Shown here piece after piece: positions 7,307-15,930 of a stretch of DNA of 18,800 bases. The stretch is taken from positions 1-18,800 of the forward strand of contig JBECKW010000194.1 of assembly GCA_040235505.1 (NCBI GenBank), in the 5' to 3' direction. Made by a program: the position numbers and the translations under genes. The DNA comes from JBECKW01 sp040235505. Its GTDB lineage: Bacteria; Desulfobacterota; Desulfobacteria; Desulfobacterales; JAFDDL01. The first letter of the stretch is position 1. Each line of letters begins with the position of its first letter. Under the pieces are notes generated by a model, which was given only the letters and a program-made list of their open reading frames with translations, searched no databases and had not been told where the DNA came from.

Positions 7307-8668
7307 TTATTTTTTCTGAGCGGCCAGAAGCGCCTTTCCGGTCCGGATCAGCTGCACCAACGGAAGACTTGCAGGACAGGTGTAAGCGCATGACCCGCAT
7401 TCGAAACAAGCCATGATGTGATACTTCAAGGCAAGATCGAGGTCCTTGGCCCGGCAGGCCAAGGCCAATTTCGTCGGTACCAGCTTCATGGGACATACGT
7501 CCACGCAATGCCCGCAACGGATACAATGGGTCTCTTCGGATCGCTGAATATCCTCCCGGGTCAGTACCGTCACGCCGCTGGTGCCTTTGGTCACCGGCAT
7601 ATTAAGATCCGTGAAGGAAAAACCCATCATGGGACCGCCGGATACGAGCCGGGCGGCATCCGGTGTCATCCCGCCGCAAAAATCGATCAGCTCCTTGAAC
7701 CGAACACCAATGGGGGCCAGGATATTTTTCGGCCGGGCGATCCCCGCACCGGTGACGCTGATGACCCGGTGAGTCAAGGGTTTATTCCGAAGCACCGCCC
7801 GGGCAATGGCCGTGGCAGTGGCCACATTGATGATCACCACCCCCACATCCAGAGGGAGACCGCCCAGGGGGACGTGACGGTTGACCGTCGCCTTGATCAG
7901 CTGTTTCTCGCTGCCCTGGGGATATTTCGTTTTCACCCGCACCACCCGAATTGGTGTCCCCGACGCTGCTTTTTGAAGAACTTCAATAGCTTTCGGTTTA
8001 TTGTCCTCGACACCCACCATAACCCTTTCGGCACCCACGGCCCTGGCTGCCAGAAGCGCGCCCGCTGTGATCGCCTCGCAGGCTTCGAGCATCAACCGGT
8101 AGTCCGTGGTCAGGTAGGGTTCGCATTCGCAACCGTTCACAATCAGCGTATCGATGGGTTTGTCTTTGTTGACCGCAAGCTTGACATGGGTTGGAAACGC
8201 AGCACCGCCAAGCCCGACAATGCCGGCGGAACTGATGGCTTTTGAAATTTCCTCTGATGAAAGCCCGTCCGCTTTCCCGATTGACCAGGAACCACCGTAC
8301 AGGTCTTCAAACAGCAATCGCCCTTCTATCTGCTGTCCTTCGGCTTTGATGGGAATTGCCTTCACATGGCGGCCATTGGGAATCGTCACTGAAATTACCT
8401 TTTGAACTTTTCCTGAAATGGAAGCATGTACGGGGGCAGTAACGAAACCCTTGCCCTGTCCCACCATCTCCCCCATGACCACATCCTGTTTGGGGGCGGC
8501 CAACGGCTCACATGGTGCACCGAGATGTTGCAAAAGGGGAATTACCACTTCTTCCGGCGTGGGGAGCACCTCGATGGTGGCATCGGATGAAAAGCCTTTC
8601 CGTTCCGGAGGGTGAATTCCGTGGGGGAAAGTACCATTTCCCGCCGTCTCGTCTGAAATGAATGCCAT
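7307..8668 (-). CDS. rnfC: Rnf complex subunit C, NADH-binding iron-sulfur flavoprotein
   Basis: RnfC is the peripheral cytoplasmic subunit where NAD is reduced. It has 453 residues. The nucleotide/FMN-binding part contains GLGGAAFPTHVKL (152-164) and NGCECEPYLTTDYRLM (178-193). Two 4Fe-4S motifs follow: C382-C385-C388-C392 (CIRCGHCVDVCP) and C421-C424-C427-C431 (CFECGSCAYTCP). The biotinyl-lipoyl-like front part (FPHGIHPPERKG, then TAPVHASISGKV) is as expected. I used the ATG at 8668 because AAGGGA lies 5 nt upstream. The frame also has a TTG at 8701 that would add eleven residues unlike the family. It is the first gene of rnfCDGEAB, with its own promoter. Confidence 0.95.
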   Translation of the reverse strand: MAFISDETAGNGTFPHGIHPPERKGFSSDATIEVLPTPEEVVIPLLQHLGAPCEPLAAPKQDVVMGEMVGQGKGFVTAPVHASISGKVQKVISVTIPNGRHVKAIPIKAEGQQIEGRLLFEDLYGGSWSIGKADGLSSEEISKAISSAGIVGLGGAAFPTHVKLAVNKDKPIDTLIVNGCECEPYLTTDYRLMLEACEAITAGALLAARAVGAERVMVGVEDNKPKAIEVLQKAASGTPIRVVRVKTKYPQGSEKQLIKATVNRHVPLGGLPLDVGVVIINVATATAIARAVLRNKPLTHRVISVTGAGIARPKNILAPIGVRFKELIDFCGGMTPDAARLVSGGPMMGFSFTDLNMPVTKGTSGVTVLTREDIQRSEETHCIRCGHCVDVCPMKLVPTKLALACRAKDLDLALKYHIMACFECGSCAYTCPASLPLVQLIRTGKALLAAQKK

Positions 8669-8673
8669 CTCTA

Positions 8674-8680
8674 TCCCTTC
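8674..8680 (-). promoter_or_regulatory. Ribosome binding site deciding the rnfC start
   Basis: GAAGGGA, 5 nt before the ATG at 8668, favours this start over the TTG at 8701. Confidence 0.6.
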
Positions 8681-8708
8681 CCTGGTAACTTTTAAACGCA
8701 AACTATAT

Positions 8709-8738
8709 TTTCTAATTCAACAGCAAAAATCCTGTCAA
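8709..8738 (-). promoter_or_regulatory. Probable promoter of the rnf operon
   Basis: A perfect TTGACA (8738-8733), an 18-nt spacer and TAGAAA (8714-8709) lie in the short gap between the GlmS-like gene and rnfC. Transcription would begin near 8702, leaving a leader of about 34 nt. The operon could therefore be expressed separately from the long upstream gene. No operator-like repeat is obvious. Confidence 0.5.
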
Positions 8739-8751
8739 GAAAAATTCTATA

Positions 8752-11700
8752 TCAGGGAAGGCCGGATTGAATCATCTCACCTACTTTTTCAGCCGATAGA
8801 CCAAAGAGGTCGTCCATGGGCACCAGGTTCAGGTACGAATCCTCCCAGGGAATGCTGTTTTCCTGGACGATGTTTTTAATATGTTCATACTTGCCGCCCA
8901 GCGCCTTGATCTGGATGGAAAGCGGGCATTCGTCGACAAATCCGATATTGAGCAGCAGCAAATTTTCAATGATATTCGGCTTTTCGGGGGAGGTCGAAAT
9001 CACCGGAATCACCAGAATGCTCCGGTTATCCTTTCTCCCCTTACCAATGTAGACGTTTCCCTGGCGGACAATGATGCGCTTGGTGCCCTTGAGCCTGGAA
9101 TCGGTTTCGACCCTGGAGGGAATGGGTGCCAGAATCCCCGACTTTTTGACAATCCGGATGGAGGTGTCGTCGGTAGGCTCTCCCAGCAGGTTCACACCGT
9201 CGATGGTATAGAAAATCGCACCGTTGATCTTGCCAACCACCCCCTGCAGATTTTTCAGGACAACGATATTGCTGTTGGTCACCTGGGAGATGCCGACACC
9301 GAACTCCGCCAATTGGTCGAACAGGATGCCCTCCACCTTTTCGCTGATGCGGCTGGTGCCGACGGTTACCGTTTTGGCCTGGTGTTTAATGGCATCCACG
9401 GGCCTGGCCATTGCGTTGATGGACTCACCCATAAATTTGAAGAGCGTATCGAGCATGTTGCGGGCCGTTCCTTTCTGTTCGAAATCAAGTTCGAAATCGG
9501 CGGCCGGCAGTCTCCCGGAAAGATATTTCAGGAGCAGAATCAGCTCCGAAGCCATCATGATGGGGGTGGGCATTTTCTGTTCATTTCTTCTTTTCCGGAA
9601 CTGGTTATAGAACGAGATGATGGTTTCCCGGAAAGACTTTTCCAGAACCATTTCGAAAATATCCAGTCCTTTTTCCGCATGCTCATCAATGGTTTTGCGA
9701 ATTCCGTTTCGAAATTCATAAAGGAACTTCGAACTCGCGTTGATGGCCAGCGCGGCATAGTACCCCCACAGATGTCCCACCAGGGTGTTGAGAATCGGCG
9801 CCAGATGCTGGGGCGCAGCCGGCACGTGAAATACGCTTTCCGCGTAAGGCGCAAAGCGGTCTTCCCCCTCATTGGCAATCACCACGGGCGCCGCCTTGTG
9901 TGCCTTGAAAATGGCCGTATCCTTGATGATGTCCCCCAGAACGTTTTCTTTCGCTCCCGCCGCACAGACGATGATCAGCGGCTCCGAGGACAGGTCGATG
10001 TGTTTCTTGTCTTCGATGAAGTCCGAGGATATCGTTTTGTAACACAGTTCACTGAGCTTGATGCGGATCTCGTCCGATGCCGCCTTGTTGGGGCCGCTTC
10101 CCACCGCCGCCCAGTAGGTTTTCGTGGGCGCAAGGCGGCTTGCGGAAGCTTCGATGCCCTCCTTCTGGGAAAGCACTTTTCGCATCTGATCCGGAATCGC
10201 CAGAAGGTTTTTCAGTTCCCGTGCGATAAATTCCGGACTCCGGCGCCCCTTGAGTTCCGCAAGACAAAGCCCGAGAAGCGCCCCGGCGACAATTTGGGAG
10301 TAAAATGCCTTGGTGGAGGCAACCGACATTTCAATGTCCCGACCGGTGCTGGTGTACAGCACGCCATCGACCTTGAAAGTGAGATCCGAATCCCGCCGGT
10401 TGACAATGGCCAGGGTATGGGCGCCCTGGGCTTTGACCATGTCCACGGCCCGGTTCGTATCGGTGGTAGTGCCGGACTGGCTGATGGCCACCACCAGAAC
10501 ATCGGACATGTTTGCCCTGTCCGTGCTTTCCCCCAGTCTGAACCCGCTGAGTTCAGAAGCCTTCAGGGGGGTGATATTGAGAAGCGGGTCATTCAGGTAA
10601 TAATTCATGATATTGGCACAGGCGTGGGCGGCTACGCCGGCGGTGCCCTGACCGATAAAAAAGATGCGCCGGATGGCAGCGCATCCCTCCTCCCCCCGGA
10701 ACGCCTGCTTCAGCCGTTCGGGTACCACGCTCTCATCCAGAACGGTCCGATAACGTTTCTGCCCCTCGGACTCCACCTTCCATCGGTTCTGGAGTGTTCT
10801 TTCGACAGACAGGGGAGATTCCGAGATCTCCTTTAAAAAATAATGAGGAAATCCCTGGCGATCGATATCCCGGGAGGTCAAATCCGTTCGATGGATATCC
10901 TTCTCCTCAAGCACGATGGGGGTTCCGTCGTAGTACAGGGCACGAATGCCGTCTATGCCGCCGGCGGAATTCTGATCCAGAATGTAAATCTGTCCCTGGG
11001 TGGGGCCGTCGGCGCCTTCAGCAATTTTTTCCCCGTCAAGCTTCAGATACCGGGAAGTTTCCTCCACAAACCCGTAAACTTCGGAGGTGGGCATATAGTG
11101 GCTTTCGGCCAACCCCACAAAAATTGCCTGCCCGCTTCCCCGCTGGGCCAGAAAAAGCTTGCCCGGTGCCAGGTCCGTATGCATGGAAATGGCATGGGAG
11201 CCTTCAAAGTCGTTCACGGCCTTTCGAAAGGCTGTCAGCACATCCTCTCCGTCTCGAATATACTTTTCGATCTGTAGAGGGATGATTTTGGTATCCGTGG
11301 TAATTTCTTCCGGAATTTCAATCCCCTCTCCGGCCAGGGTTTCCCGCAGCGTGAGATAATTGTCGATATCGCCGTTCAGGCAGGCATGGATAACCGGTGA
11401 ACTCTCGGTTGCCTGTTTTGTGCGGTTGTCCAGCGGATGGCAGTTTCCCTCGTTGATGGCACCGACGGAGGCCCATCGGGTATGGGAGGAAATCGTGTGA
11501 AAGTCGTAGCCGGACCCGGCAAGCAGCCGAAGCACCGCATCCTTTTCAATTTCCCCCCTTAAAAACCGGACATTGTCCCCAAGGCTTCCGATTTCCGCTG
11601 CGATTTTGTAAGTGAGAGTGACGGCAAATCGTCCCGATGCGTCTTTATCCCGATCGCACCGGACAGCAATGCAATTGTTTAAAAGAATCTCGTTTTTCCG

Positions 11701-12507
11701 GCGGCGCTCGAACCGGTCCCGGAGCGTTTCGCCCTCGGAAGCCGGCAACTGTGCCATTGCCGCCTCCGCTTTCCGGAAACCCTCTTCCGGGAGGATAAAC
11801 ATTGCGGAGATGCCTGCCGAATCCCGCCCGCGAACTTCCAGGCGATCGATGCTGTTAAGAACCGCGTTGATTTCACGATAAAAAGATACGACGTCGAGGG
11901 TGGCCGCCGGCGCCGAATCCCCAACGAGCCGTCCCACTTTTTTCAGATTTCCGGACAATTCCGTCCTGAGGCACCACTCGGCGTCCTTCAATGATTCGAC
12001 GAGAGCGGTCAACCCGGCCCACTCTTTCGGGGCCATTCGTCCCAACAGCTCCTTGAGGTTTTTTTCCGCCCCGGCCACCACTTCGGAAAGTTTCCCGCAA
12101 AGGCTTTCAAGTTCTGCCTGAAGCTCCTGCCGGGAAAAAATAGCATGGAAAGAAAGCGGTTCCTTCAATTGTTTGGCGGTGGTCAGAAAATCTCTTACGG
12201 TGTCTGCCCCACCGAGAAAGCCGGTCGCATCTTCGAAAGAAGAAACGGATTCCGAAATCTGTTCGAGGCAACGTGTCAGATGCTTTAAATCGGAAACTGC
12301 ATCCACCGGGGTGTTCGCCCGCTTGACGGCAACGAGCCCCGCAAGACCGCAGGCAAGCACATTCGGTCTGCAGGGAAAAAATATCAGTGCGGTACTGCCT
12401 ACACGATCCGGGGACCTGCCGAAATAGACCTGCATCCGCATCATCGCGATCATCTCCGCCCCAGCTTTTCTTATGATCCGTATGGATAGTATCAATAGCC
12501 GTTTCAT
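8752..12507 (-). CDS. Giant GlmS-like protein (glutaminase plus two SIS domains plus unknown C-terminus)
   Basis: The architecture is that of glucosamine-6-phosphate synthase, enlarged from about 610 to 1251 residues. The class II glutaminase parts are C53 in ACGLAGLVAVK, RGRDSAG (226-232), HTRWASVG (342-349), NGDIDN (378-383) and TDTK (404-407). The first sugar isomerase (SIS) domain (about 613-745) has SQSGTTTDT (676-684) and SVASTKAF. The second (about 796-920) keeps residues matching the GlmS catalytic glutamate (E813 in SDEIRIKLSELCY) and histidine (H836 in DKKH). Differences are about 50 residues before the nucleophile, an insertion of about 150 helical residues before RGRDSAG, one of about 60 before HTRW, loss of the GlmS C-terminal tail motif, and about 330 unrecognised residues at the end. 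The ATG at 12507 has GAGG and AAAGGA upstream. It could make amino sugars, or be a divergent paralogue with another substrate. Confidence 0.8.
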   Translation of the reverse strand: MKRLLILSIRIIRKAGAEMIAMMRMQVYFGRSPDRVGSTALIFFPCRPNVLACGLAGLVAVKRANTPVDAVSDLKHLTRCLEQISESVSSFEDATGFLGGADTVRDFLTTAKQLKEPLSFHAIFSRQELQAELESLCGKLSEVVAGAEKNLKELLGRMAPKEWAGLTALVESLKDAEWCLRTELSGNLKKVGRLVGDSAPAATLDVVSFYREINAVLNSIDRLEVRGRDSAGISAMFILPEEGFRKAEAAMAQLPASEGETLRDRFERRRKNEILLNNCIAVRCDRDKDASGRFAVTLTYKIAAEIGSLGDNVRFLRGEIEKDAVLRLLAGSGYDFHTISSHTRWASVGAINEGNCHPLDNRTKQATESSPVIHACLNGDIDNYLTLRETLAGEGIEIPEEITTDTKIIPLQIEKYIRDGEDVLTAFRKAVNDFEGSHAISMHTDLAPGKLFLAQRGSGQAIFVGLAESHYMPTSEVYGFVEETSRYLKLDGEKIAEGADGPTQGQIYILDQNSAGGIDGIRALYYDGTPIVLEEKDIHRTDLTSRDIDRQGFPHYFLKEISESPLSVERTLQNRWKVESEGQKRYRTVLDESVVPERLKQAFRGEEGCAAIRRIFFIGQGTAGVAAHACANIMNYYLNDPLLNITPLKASELSGFRLGESTDRANMSDVLVVAISQSGTTTDTNRAVDMVKAQGAHTLAIVNRRDSDLTFKVDGVLYTSTGRDIEMSVASTKAFYSQIVAGALLGLCLAELKGRRSPEFIARELKNLLAIPDQMRKVLSQKEGIEASASRLAPTKTYWAAVGSGPNKAASDEIRIKLSELCYKTISSDFIEDKKHIDLSSEPLIIVCAAGAKENVLGDIIKDTAIFKAHKAAPVVIANEGEDRFAPYAESVFHVPAAPQHLAPILNTLVGHLWGYYAALAINASSKFLYEFRNGIRKTIDEHAEKGLDIFEMVLEKSFRETIISFYNQFRKRRNEQKMPTPIMMASELILLLKYLSGRLPAADFELDFEQKGTARNMLDTLFKFMGESINAMARPVDAIKHQAKTVTVGTSRISEKVEGILFDQLAEFGVGISQVTNSNIVVLKNLQGVVGKINGAIFYTIDGVNLLGEPTDDTSIRIVKKSGILAPIPSRVETDSRLKGTKRIIVRQGNVYIGKGRKDNRSILVIPVISTSPEKPNIIENLLLLNIGFVDECPLSIQIKALGGKYEHIKNIVQENSIPWEDSYLNLVPMDDLFGLSAEKVGEMIQSGLP

Positions 12508-12523
12508 GATCCTCACGTCCTTT
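12508..12523 (-). promoter_or_regulatory. Ribosome binding site of the GlmS-like gene
   Basis: AAAGGA ends 10 nt and GAGG ends 3 nt before the ATG at 12507. Together they favour this start over the in-frame GTG at 12531, which lies upstream of both. Confidence 0.5.
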
Positions 12524-12546
12524 CGATTCACTGGATTCGATACATG

Positions 12547-12574
12547 AGTATATCAGTTTCGAGGATAAAACAAA
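12547..12574 (-). promoter_or_regulatory. Possible promoter of the GlmS-like gene
   Basis: TATACT (12552-12547) is a good -10 box, but the -35 partner (TTTGTT, 16-nt spacer) is poor. It lies in the 89-nt gap after the transpeptidase gene, about 40 nt before the start codon. Confidence 0.28.
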
Positions 12575-12596
12575 TTAAAGACCGACCCGAGTTTTC

Positions 12597-13964
12597 CTAT
12601 CCGTTCTTTTTGCTTACCGTATCGGTCTCTGCGAAATATTCCTTGAAGTAATCCTCGAAAGCGTATTTCGCGAATTCCGCCGCCCGTGTGCCGATATATT
12701 TCCCGTGACCGACAACAACTGCGACCGCGATCTTTTCCGTGCCGTTTTTTTCCCTGGCGAAACCGACAAACCAGTCCATACGTCTTGAATGCTCGCGGTT
12801 GTCAATCGAGCCGGTTTTTCCCCCGATCTCCAACCTGGAGAGCACACGGTCCCTTTCGGCGTTTCGGAAAGATTTCCGGCAAGTCCCGGAACGGATGGTC
12901 CGGGTCATCATATTGTCAAGGATCGTACTTGTATGAAAAGACATGGCATTGCCAAATGCAGTAGGTGTGCTTCGATAGACCGCCTTGCCGGATTCATCCA
13001 TTATCTGTTCGATGATCGCCGGTTCGGGAAGCCGACCGCCGTTTAGCACAGCGGAAACAATCATGGCCCCGTGAAGAGGGGTCAGGGTTGTGGTGCGGTT
13101 AAAGCCACAGGCGATCTCCGCCTGGTGGTAGGTGCCTTCCGGAACCTTCAGCAGGCTTGCGGGCAAGGTCACCTCAAAATCGATTTTTCGGTTGAATCCG
13201 AACGCTTCGCCGTATTGTTCCAGAGACTGACGACTGAGATATTGCGCCCCGATTTTCCCAAATACGGGATTGACCGACTCGGCGAATGAATCCCGAAAGG
13301 AAATGGTGTTGGTATACCGGTTCACGGTATTTTTCAGCTGGGATTTGTACAGGGTATACTTTCCGCCGTTATATGTAAAAGTCGTATCGGGTACGAAGTC
13401 ACACTGTTCGATGGCGGCGGCGGCCGTAATGATTTTAAACACGCTTGCAGCGGGAAAATGATTATCGAGGCAGGGATTGACCGAAGGGTTGTCGTTATCC
13501 ACCCCCACCATGGCAAGCACCCGGCCATCGTCGGGGTCGAGCGCCACCAGTCCCATCACCTCGGCGTCGGAGTTTTGAAGCTTCTTGAGCAGACTGGTCT
13601 GAAGCGACAGATCCAGGTTGGTTTCGACGTGGTAGCGCTGCTGGCCCACCTGGATATCGAAGCTCTTTTCCGTTAGATTGGCAACAGCTTTGGGGAAAAG
13701 CCAGTTGTGGATATCCTGTTTCTGAATTTCGCCGGAACCATCTGATGTGTCCGTCCGGGACGGCGCCGCCGGGGTGGTCTTGTCGGCTTTGCCTATGGCG
13801 CCTTCCCGGTGGTATGCCTTGATGCCGAGACCAATCACCATCAGGCTGCCGACTGCACAGGCCACCCATCGAAGGCGATATAAAAAATTTCTCAGATCGT
13901 TATTTCGTTTCAGGCGGACCTGGTAGTCTCGCCATGTCGGTCTGTTTTGCAATCGCGTTTCCAC
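12597..13964 (-). CDS. Short penicillin-binding-type D,D-transpeptidase
   Basis: This is a membrane-anchored serine acyltransferase of the penicillin-binding family, probably acting on peptidoglycan in the periplasm. All three active-site motifs are present (numbered from the GTG start): S174-V-F-K177 (AASVFKIITAA), S230-V-N232 (ESVNPVFGKIG) and K383-T-G385 (GGKTGSID). One hydrophobic helix (about 32-50) anchors it. Only about 60-100 residues separate the helix from the catalytic domain, so the dimerisation domain usual in class B enzymes such as FtsI and MrdA is missing. The GTG at 13964 is preferred because AAGG stands 6 nt upstream; a TTG two codons earlier has no well-placed site. It is 39 nt downstream of metG and probably co-transcribed. 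A beta-lactam sensor or class D-like enzyme is less likely, since FPAASVFK and VNPVFGKIG are PBP-like. Confidence 0.85.
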   Translation of the reverse strand: METRLQNRPTWRDYQVRLKRNNDLRNFLYRLRWVACAVGSLMVIGLGIKAYHREGAIGKADKTTPAAPSRTDTSDGSGEIQKQDIHNWLFPKAVANLTEKSFDIQVGQQRYHVETNLDLSLQTSLLKKLQNSDAEVMGLVALDPDDGRVLAMVGVDNDNPSVNPCLDNHFPAASVFKIITAAAAIEQCDFVPDTTFTYNGGKYTLYKSQLKNTVNRYTNTISFRDSFAESVNPVFGKIGAQYLSRQSLEQYGEAFGFNRKIDFEVTLPASLLKVPEGTYHQAEIACGFNRTTTLTPLHGAMIVSAVLNGGRLPEPAIIEQIMDESGKAVYRSTPTAFGNAMSFHTSTILDNMMTRTIRSGTCRKSFRNAERDRVLSRLEIGGKTGSIDNREHSRRMDWFVGFAREKNGTEKIAVAVVVGHGKYIGTRAAEFAKYAFEDYFKEYFAETDTVSKKNG

Positions 13965-14003
13965 CTTCAACCTTCAGCGCCGGTTTCAATCGGCCTGTGG
14001 CGC

Positions 14004-15929
14004 CTATGACAACGGAGTCCCTGGTTCAACCGCTCCGTCCGGTCCGATCAGCACAAGACCATCCCCACCGGCTGCGGCAAGCAGCATCCCCTGGGACAAA
14101 ACACCCATCAACTTGGCAGGTTTCAGATTTGCCACCACCACCACCTGCTTACCCACCAGTCTGTCCGGTTCATAGCTGCCGGCGATACCGGCAATCACCG
14201 TTCGTGTTTCTCCGATATCCACCTCCAGTTTCAGGAGCTTTTTCGCCCTGGGAACCGCTTCGGCGGCCGTTATGGTCCCGATGCGAAGATCGATTTTATC
14301 CAGATCTTCCAAGGTTATTTGCGACTTCCCGGCTTTGTCCTTCTCCTTTTGTCCGTCTTCAGCTTTGCTTTTCGAGGCCATGACTTCTTTTTCGTCGATC
14401 CTGGGAAACAGGGTGGTTGATTTCGGCAGTTCGATTCCCGAGGGCATCGAATTCCACTTTTTCAAGCATTCCAATTCGAAAAATCGTTCCTGAGGATCAA
14501 GCCCCAGATGCCGCTGCATTCGAGCCGCCGTCTCCGGCATAACCGGATAGATCAGGCCGGAAACCACCCGCAATCCTTCCATAAGGTTGTAGATAACTGT
14601 TTCGAGTTGTCGCCGGGCTTCATTCCTTTTCGCAAGCTCCCAGGGCGCCGTCACATCGATGCACTTGTTCATCCTGTTGATGAACTCCCAGACCGCCATG
14701 AGCGCCTTGTGAAACGAAAATCCGGACATATCCTTCTCATATTCGGAAACAGCCTTGAAGGCATCGGCCTGCAATCCGAGTCGAAGGTCCTGATCCGCCT
14801 CCTTGTCCGGAGCGGGAACCCGCCCGGAAAAATATTTGTGGGTCATGGCGAGGACTCTTGAGAAAAGATTTCCCAAGTCGTTGGCCAGTTCAGAATTAAT
14901 CCGCTGGATGAGTGCCCGTTCCGAGAAGCTCGAATCGAGACCAAACACCATATCCCGCATGAGAAAAAACCTGAAGGCATCCAGGCCGTATTTGCCTTTA
15001 AGTTCCAGAGGCGCCACCACATTCCCGAGGCTCTTGGACATTTTGCTCGAATCGATATTCCAATAGCCGTGCACGTTGAGATTCCGGTAAACGGGAATAC
15101 CCGCGGCTTTCAGCATAATGGGCCAGTAAATGCCATGGGGCTTGAGAATGTCCTTGGCGACGATGTGCTGAACCGAGGGCCAGAATTTCTCGAACCGCGG
15201 ATCACTGGGGTAACCGAGGGCCGTCAGGTAATTGACCAGGGCGTCGAACCAGACATAGGTGACGTAATCGTTGTCGAAAGGAAGCGTGATGCCCCATTTG
15301 AGACGGGATTTGGGCCTGGAGATGCAAAGGTCTTCCAGGGGTTCCCTTAAAAATGCCAGCACCTCGTTGCGGTAGCGTTCCGGCCGAATGAAATCCGGAT
15401 TGGATTGAATATGGTCAATCAGCCAATCCTGGTACCGGCTCATTCGAAAAAAATAGTTTGATTCCTTGATTATCTCCGGCTCGGTTTCGTGATCCGGGCA
15501 TTTCCCATCCACCAGTTCACGCTCCATATAGAAGCGTTCGCATCCGAAACAGTAGAGCCCCTCGTATTCACTGAAATAAATATCGCCGTTGTCGTGAATT
15601 CTTTTCAGTATCATTTCAACCACCGCCACATGATCCGGGTCGGTGGTTCGGATGAAACGGTCGTTTTGAATTCCCAGCTCCGGCCACAATGCCTTGTACA
15701 GGGAGCTGATTTTATCGACATAAGTTCGGGGGCTGAGGCCCTCGGCCTTTGCGGCGCGTACTACTTTATCTCCATGTTCATCCGTTCCCGTGACGAAAAA
15801 AGTTTCCGCATTTTTCATTCCCTGGAACCTGCACATTACGTCTGCGGCAATGGTTGTGTAGGCATGCCCCAGATGAGGTCGCGCGTTCACGTAATAAATG
15901 GGAGTCGTCACATAAAAGGTTTCCGTCAT
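14004..15929 (-). CDS. metG: Methionyl-tRNA synthetase
   Basis: It charges initiator and elongator tRNA(Met). The 641 residues include the HIGH-type motif HLGH (19-22, in NARPHLGHAYTTIAAD), KMSKS (296-300) and a zinc-knuckle insert with C127-x2-C130 and CPDH (144-147). The anticodon-binding helical domain follows. A C-terminal tRNA-binding domain of the Trbp111/EMAP II type lies at about 537-641 (KIDLRIGTITAAEAVPRAKKL, then SQGMLLAA). The ATG at 15929 is preferred because GAGGAA lies 10 nt upstream and it begins directly before the family's ETFYVTTPIYYVN. A GTG at 15965 would extend it into the preceding gene. The start is only 1 nt after the ricT stop, so translation is probably coupled. Confidence 0.97.
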   Translation of the reverse strand: MTETFYVTTPIYYVNARPHLGHAYTTIAADVMCRFQGMKNAETFFVTGTDEHGDKVVRAAKAEGLSPRTYVDKISSLYKALWPELGIQNDRFIRTTDPDHVAVVEMILKRIHDNGDIYFSEYEGLYCFGCERFYMERELVDGKCPDHETEPEIIKESNYFFRMSRYQDWLIDHIQSNPDFIRPERYRNEVLAFLREPLEDLCISRPKSRLKWGITLPFDNDYVTYVWFDALVNYLTALGYPSDPRFEKFWPSVQHIVAKDILKPHGIYWPIMLKAAGIPVYRNLNVHGYWNIDSSKMSKSLGNVVAPLELKGKYGLDAFRFFLMRDMVFGLDSSFSERALIQRINSELANDLGNLFSRVLAMTHKYFSGRVPAPDKEADQDLRLGLQADAFKAVSEYEKDMSGFSFHKALMAVWEFINRMNKCIDVTAPWELAKRNEARRQLETVIYNLMEGLRVVSGLIYPVMPETAARMQRHLGLDPQERFFELECLKKWNSMPSGIELPKSTTLFPRIDEKEVMASKSKAEDGQKEKDKAGKSQITLEDLDKIDLRIGTITAAEAVPRAKKLLKLEVDIGETRTVIAGIAGSYEPDRLVGKQVVVVANLKPAKLMGVLSQGMLLAAAGGDGLVLIGPDGAVEPGTPLS

Positions 15930-15930
15930 T

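Noticed and set aside
8881..10836. 651-codon open frame on the plus strand opposite the GlmS-like gene
   Set aside because: It is antisense to a gene with clear domain motifs. Its translation has no recognisable domain and looks like a shadow of codon bias.
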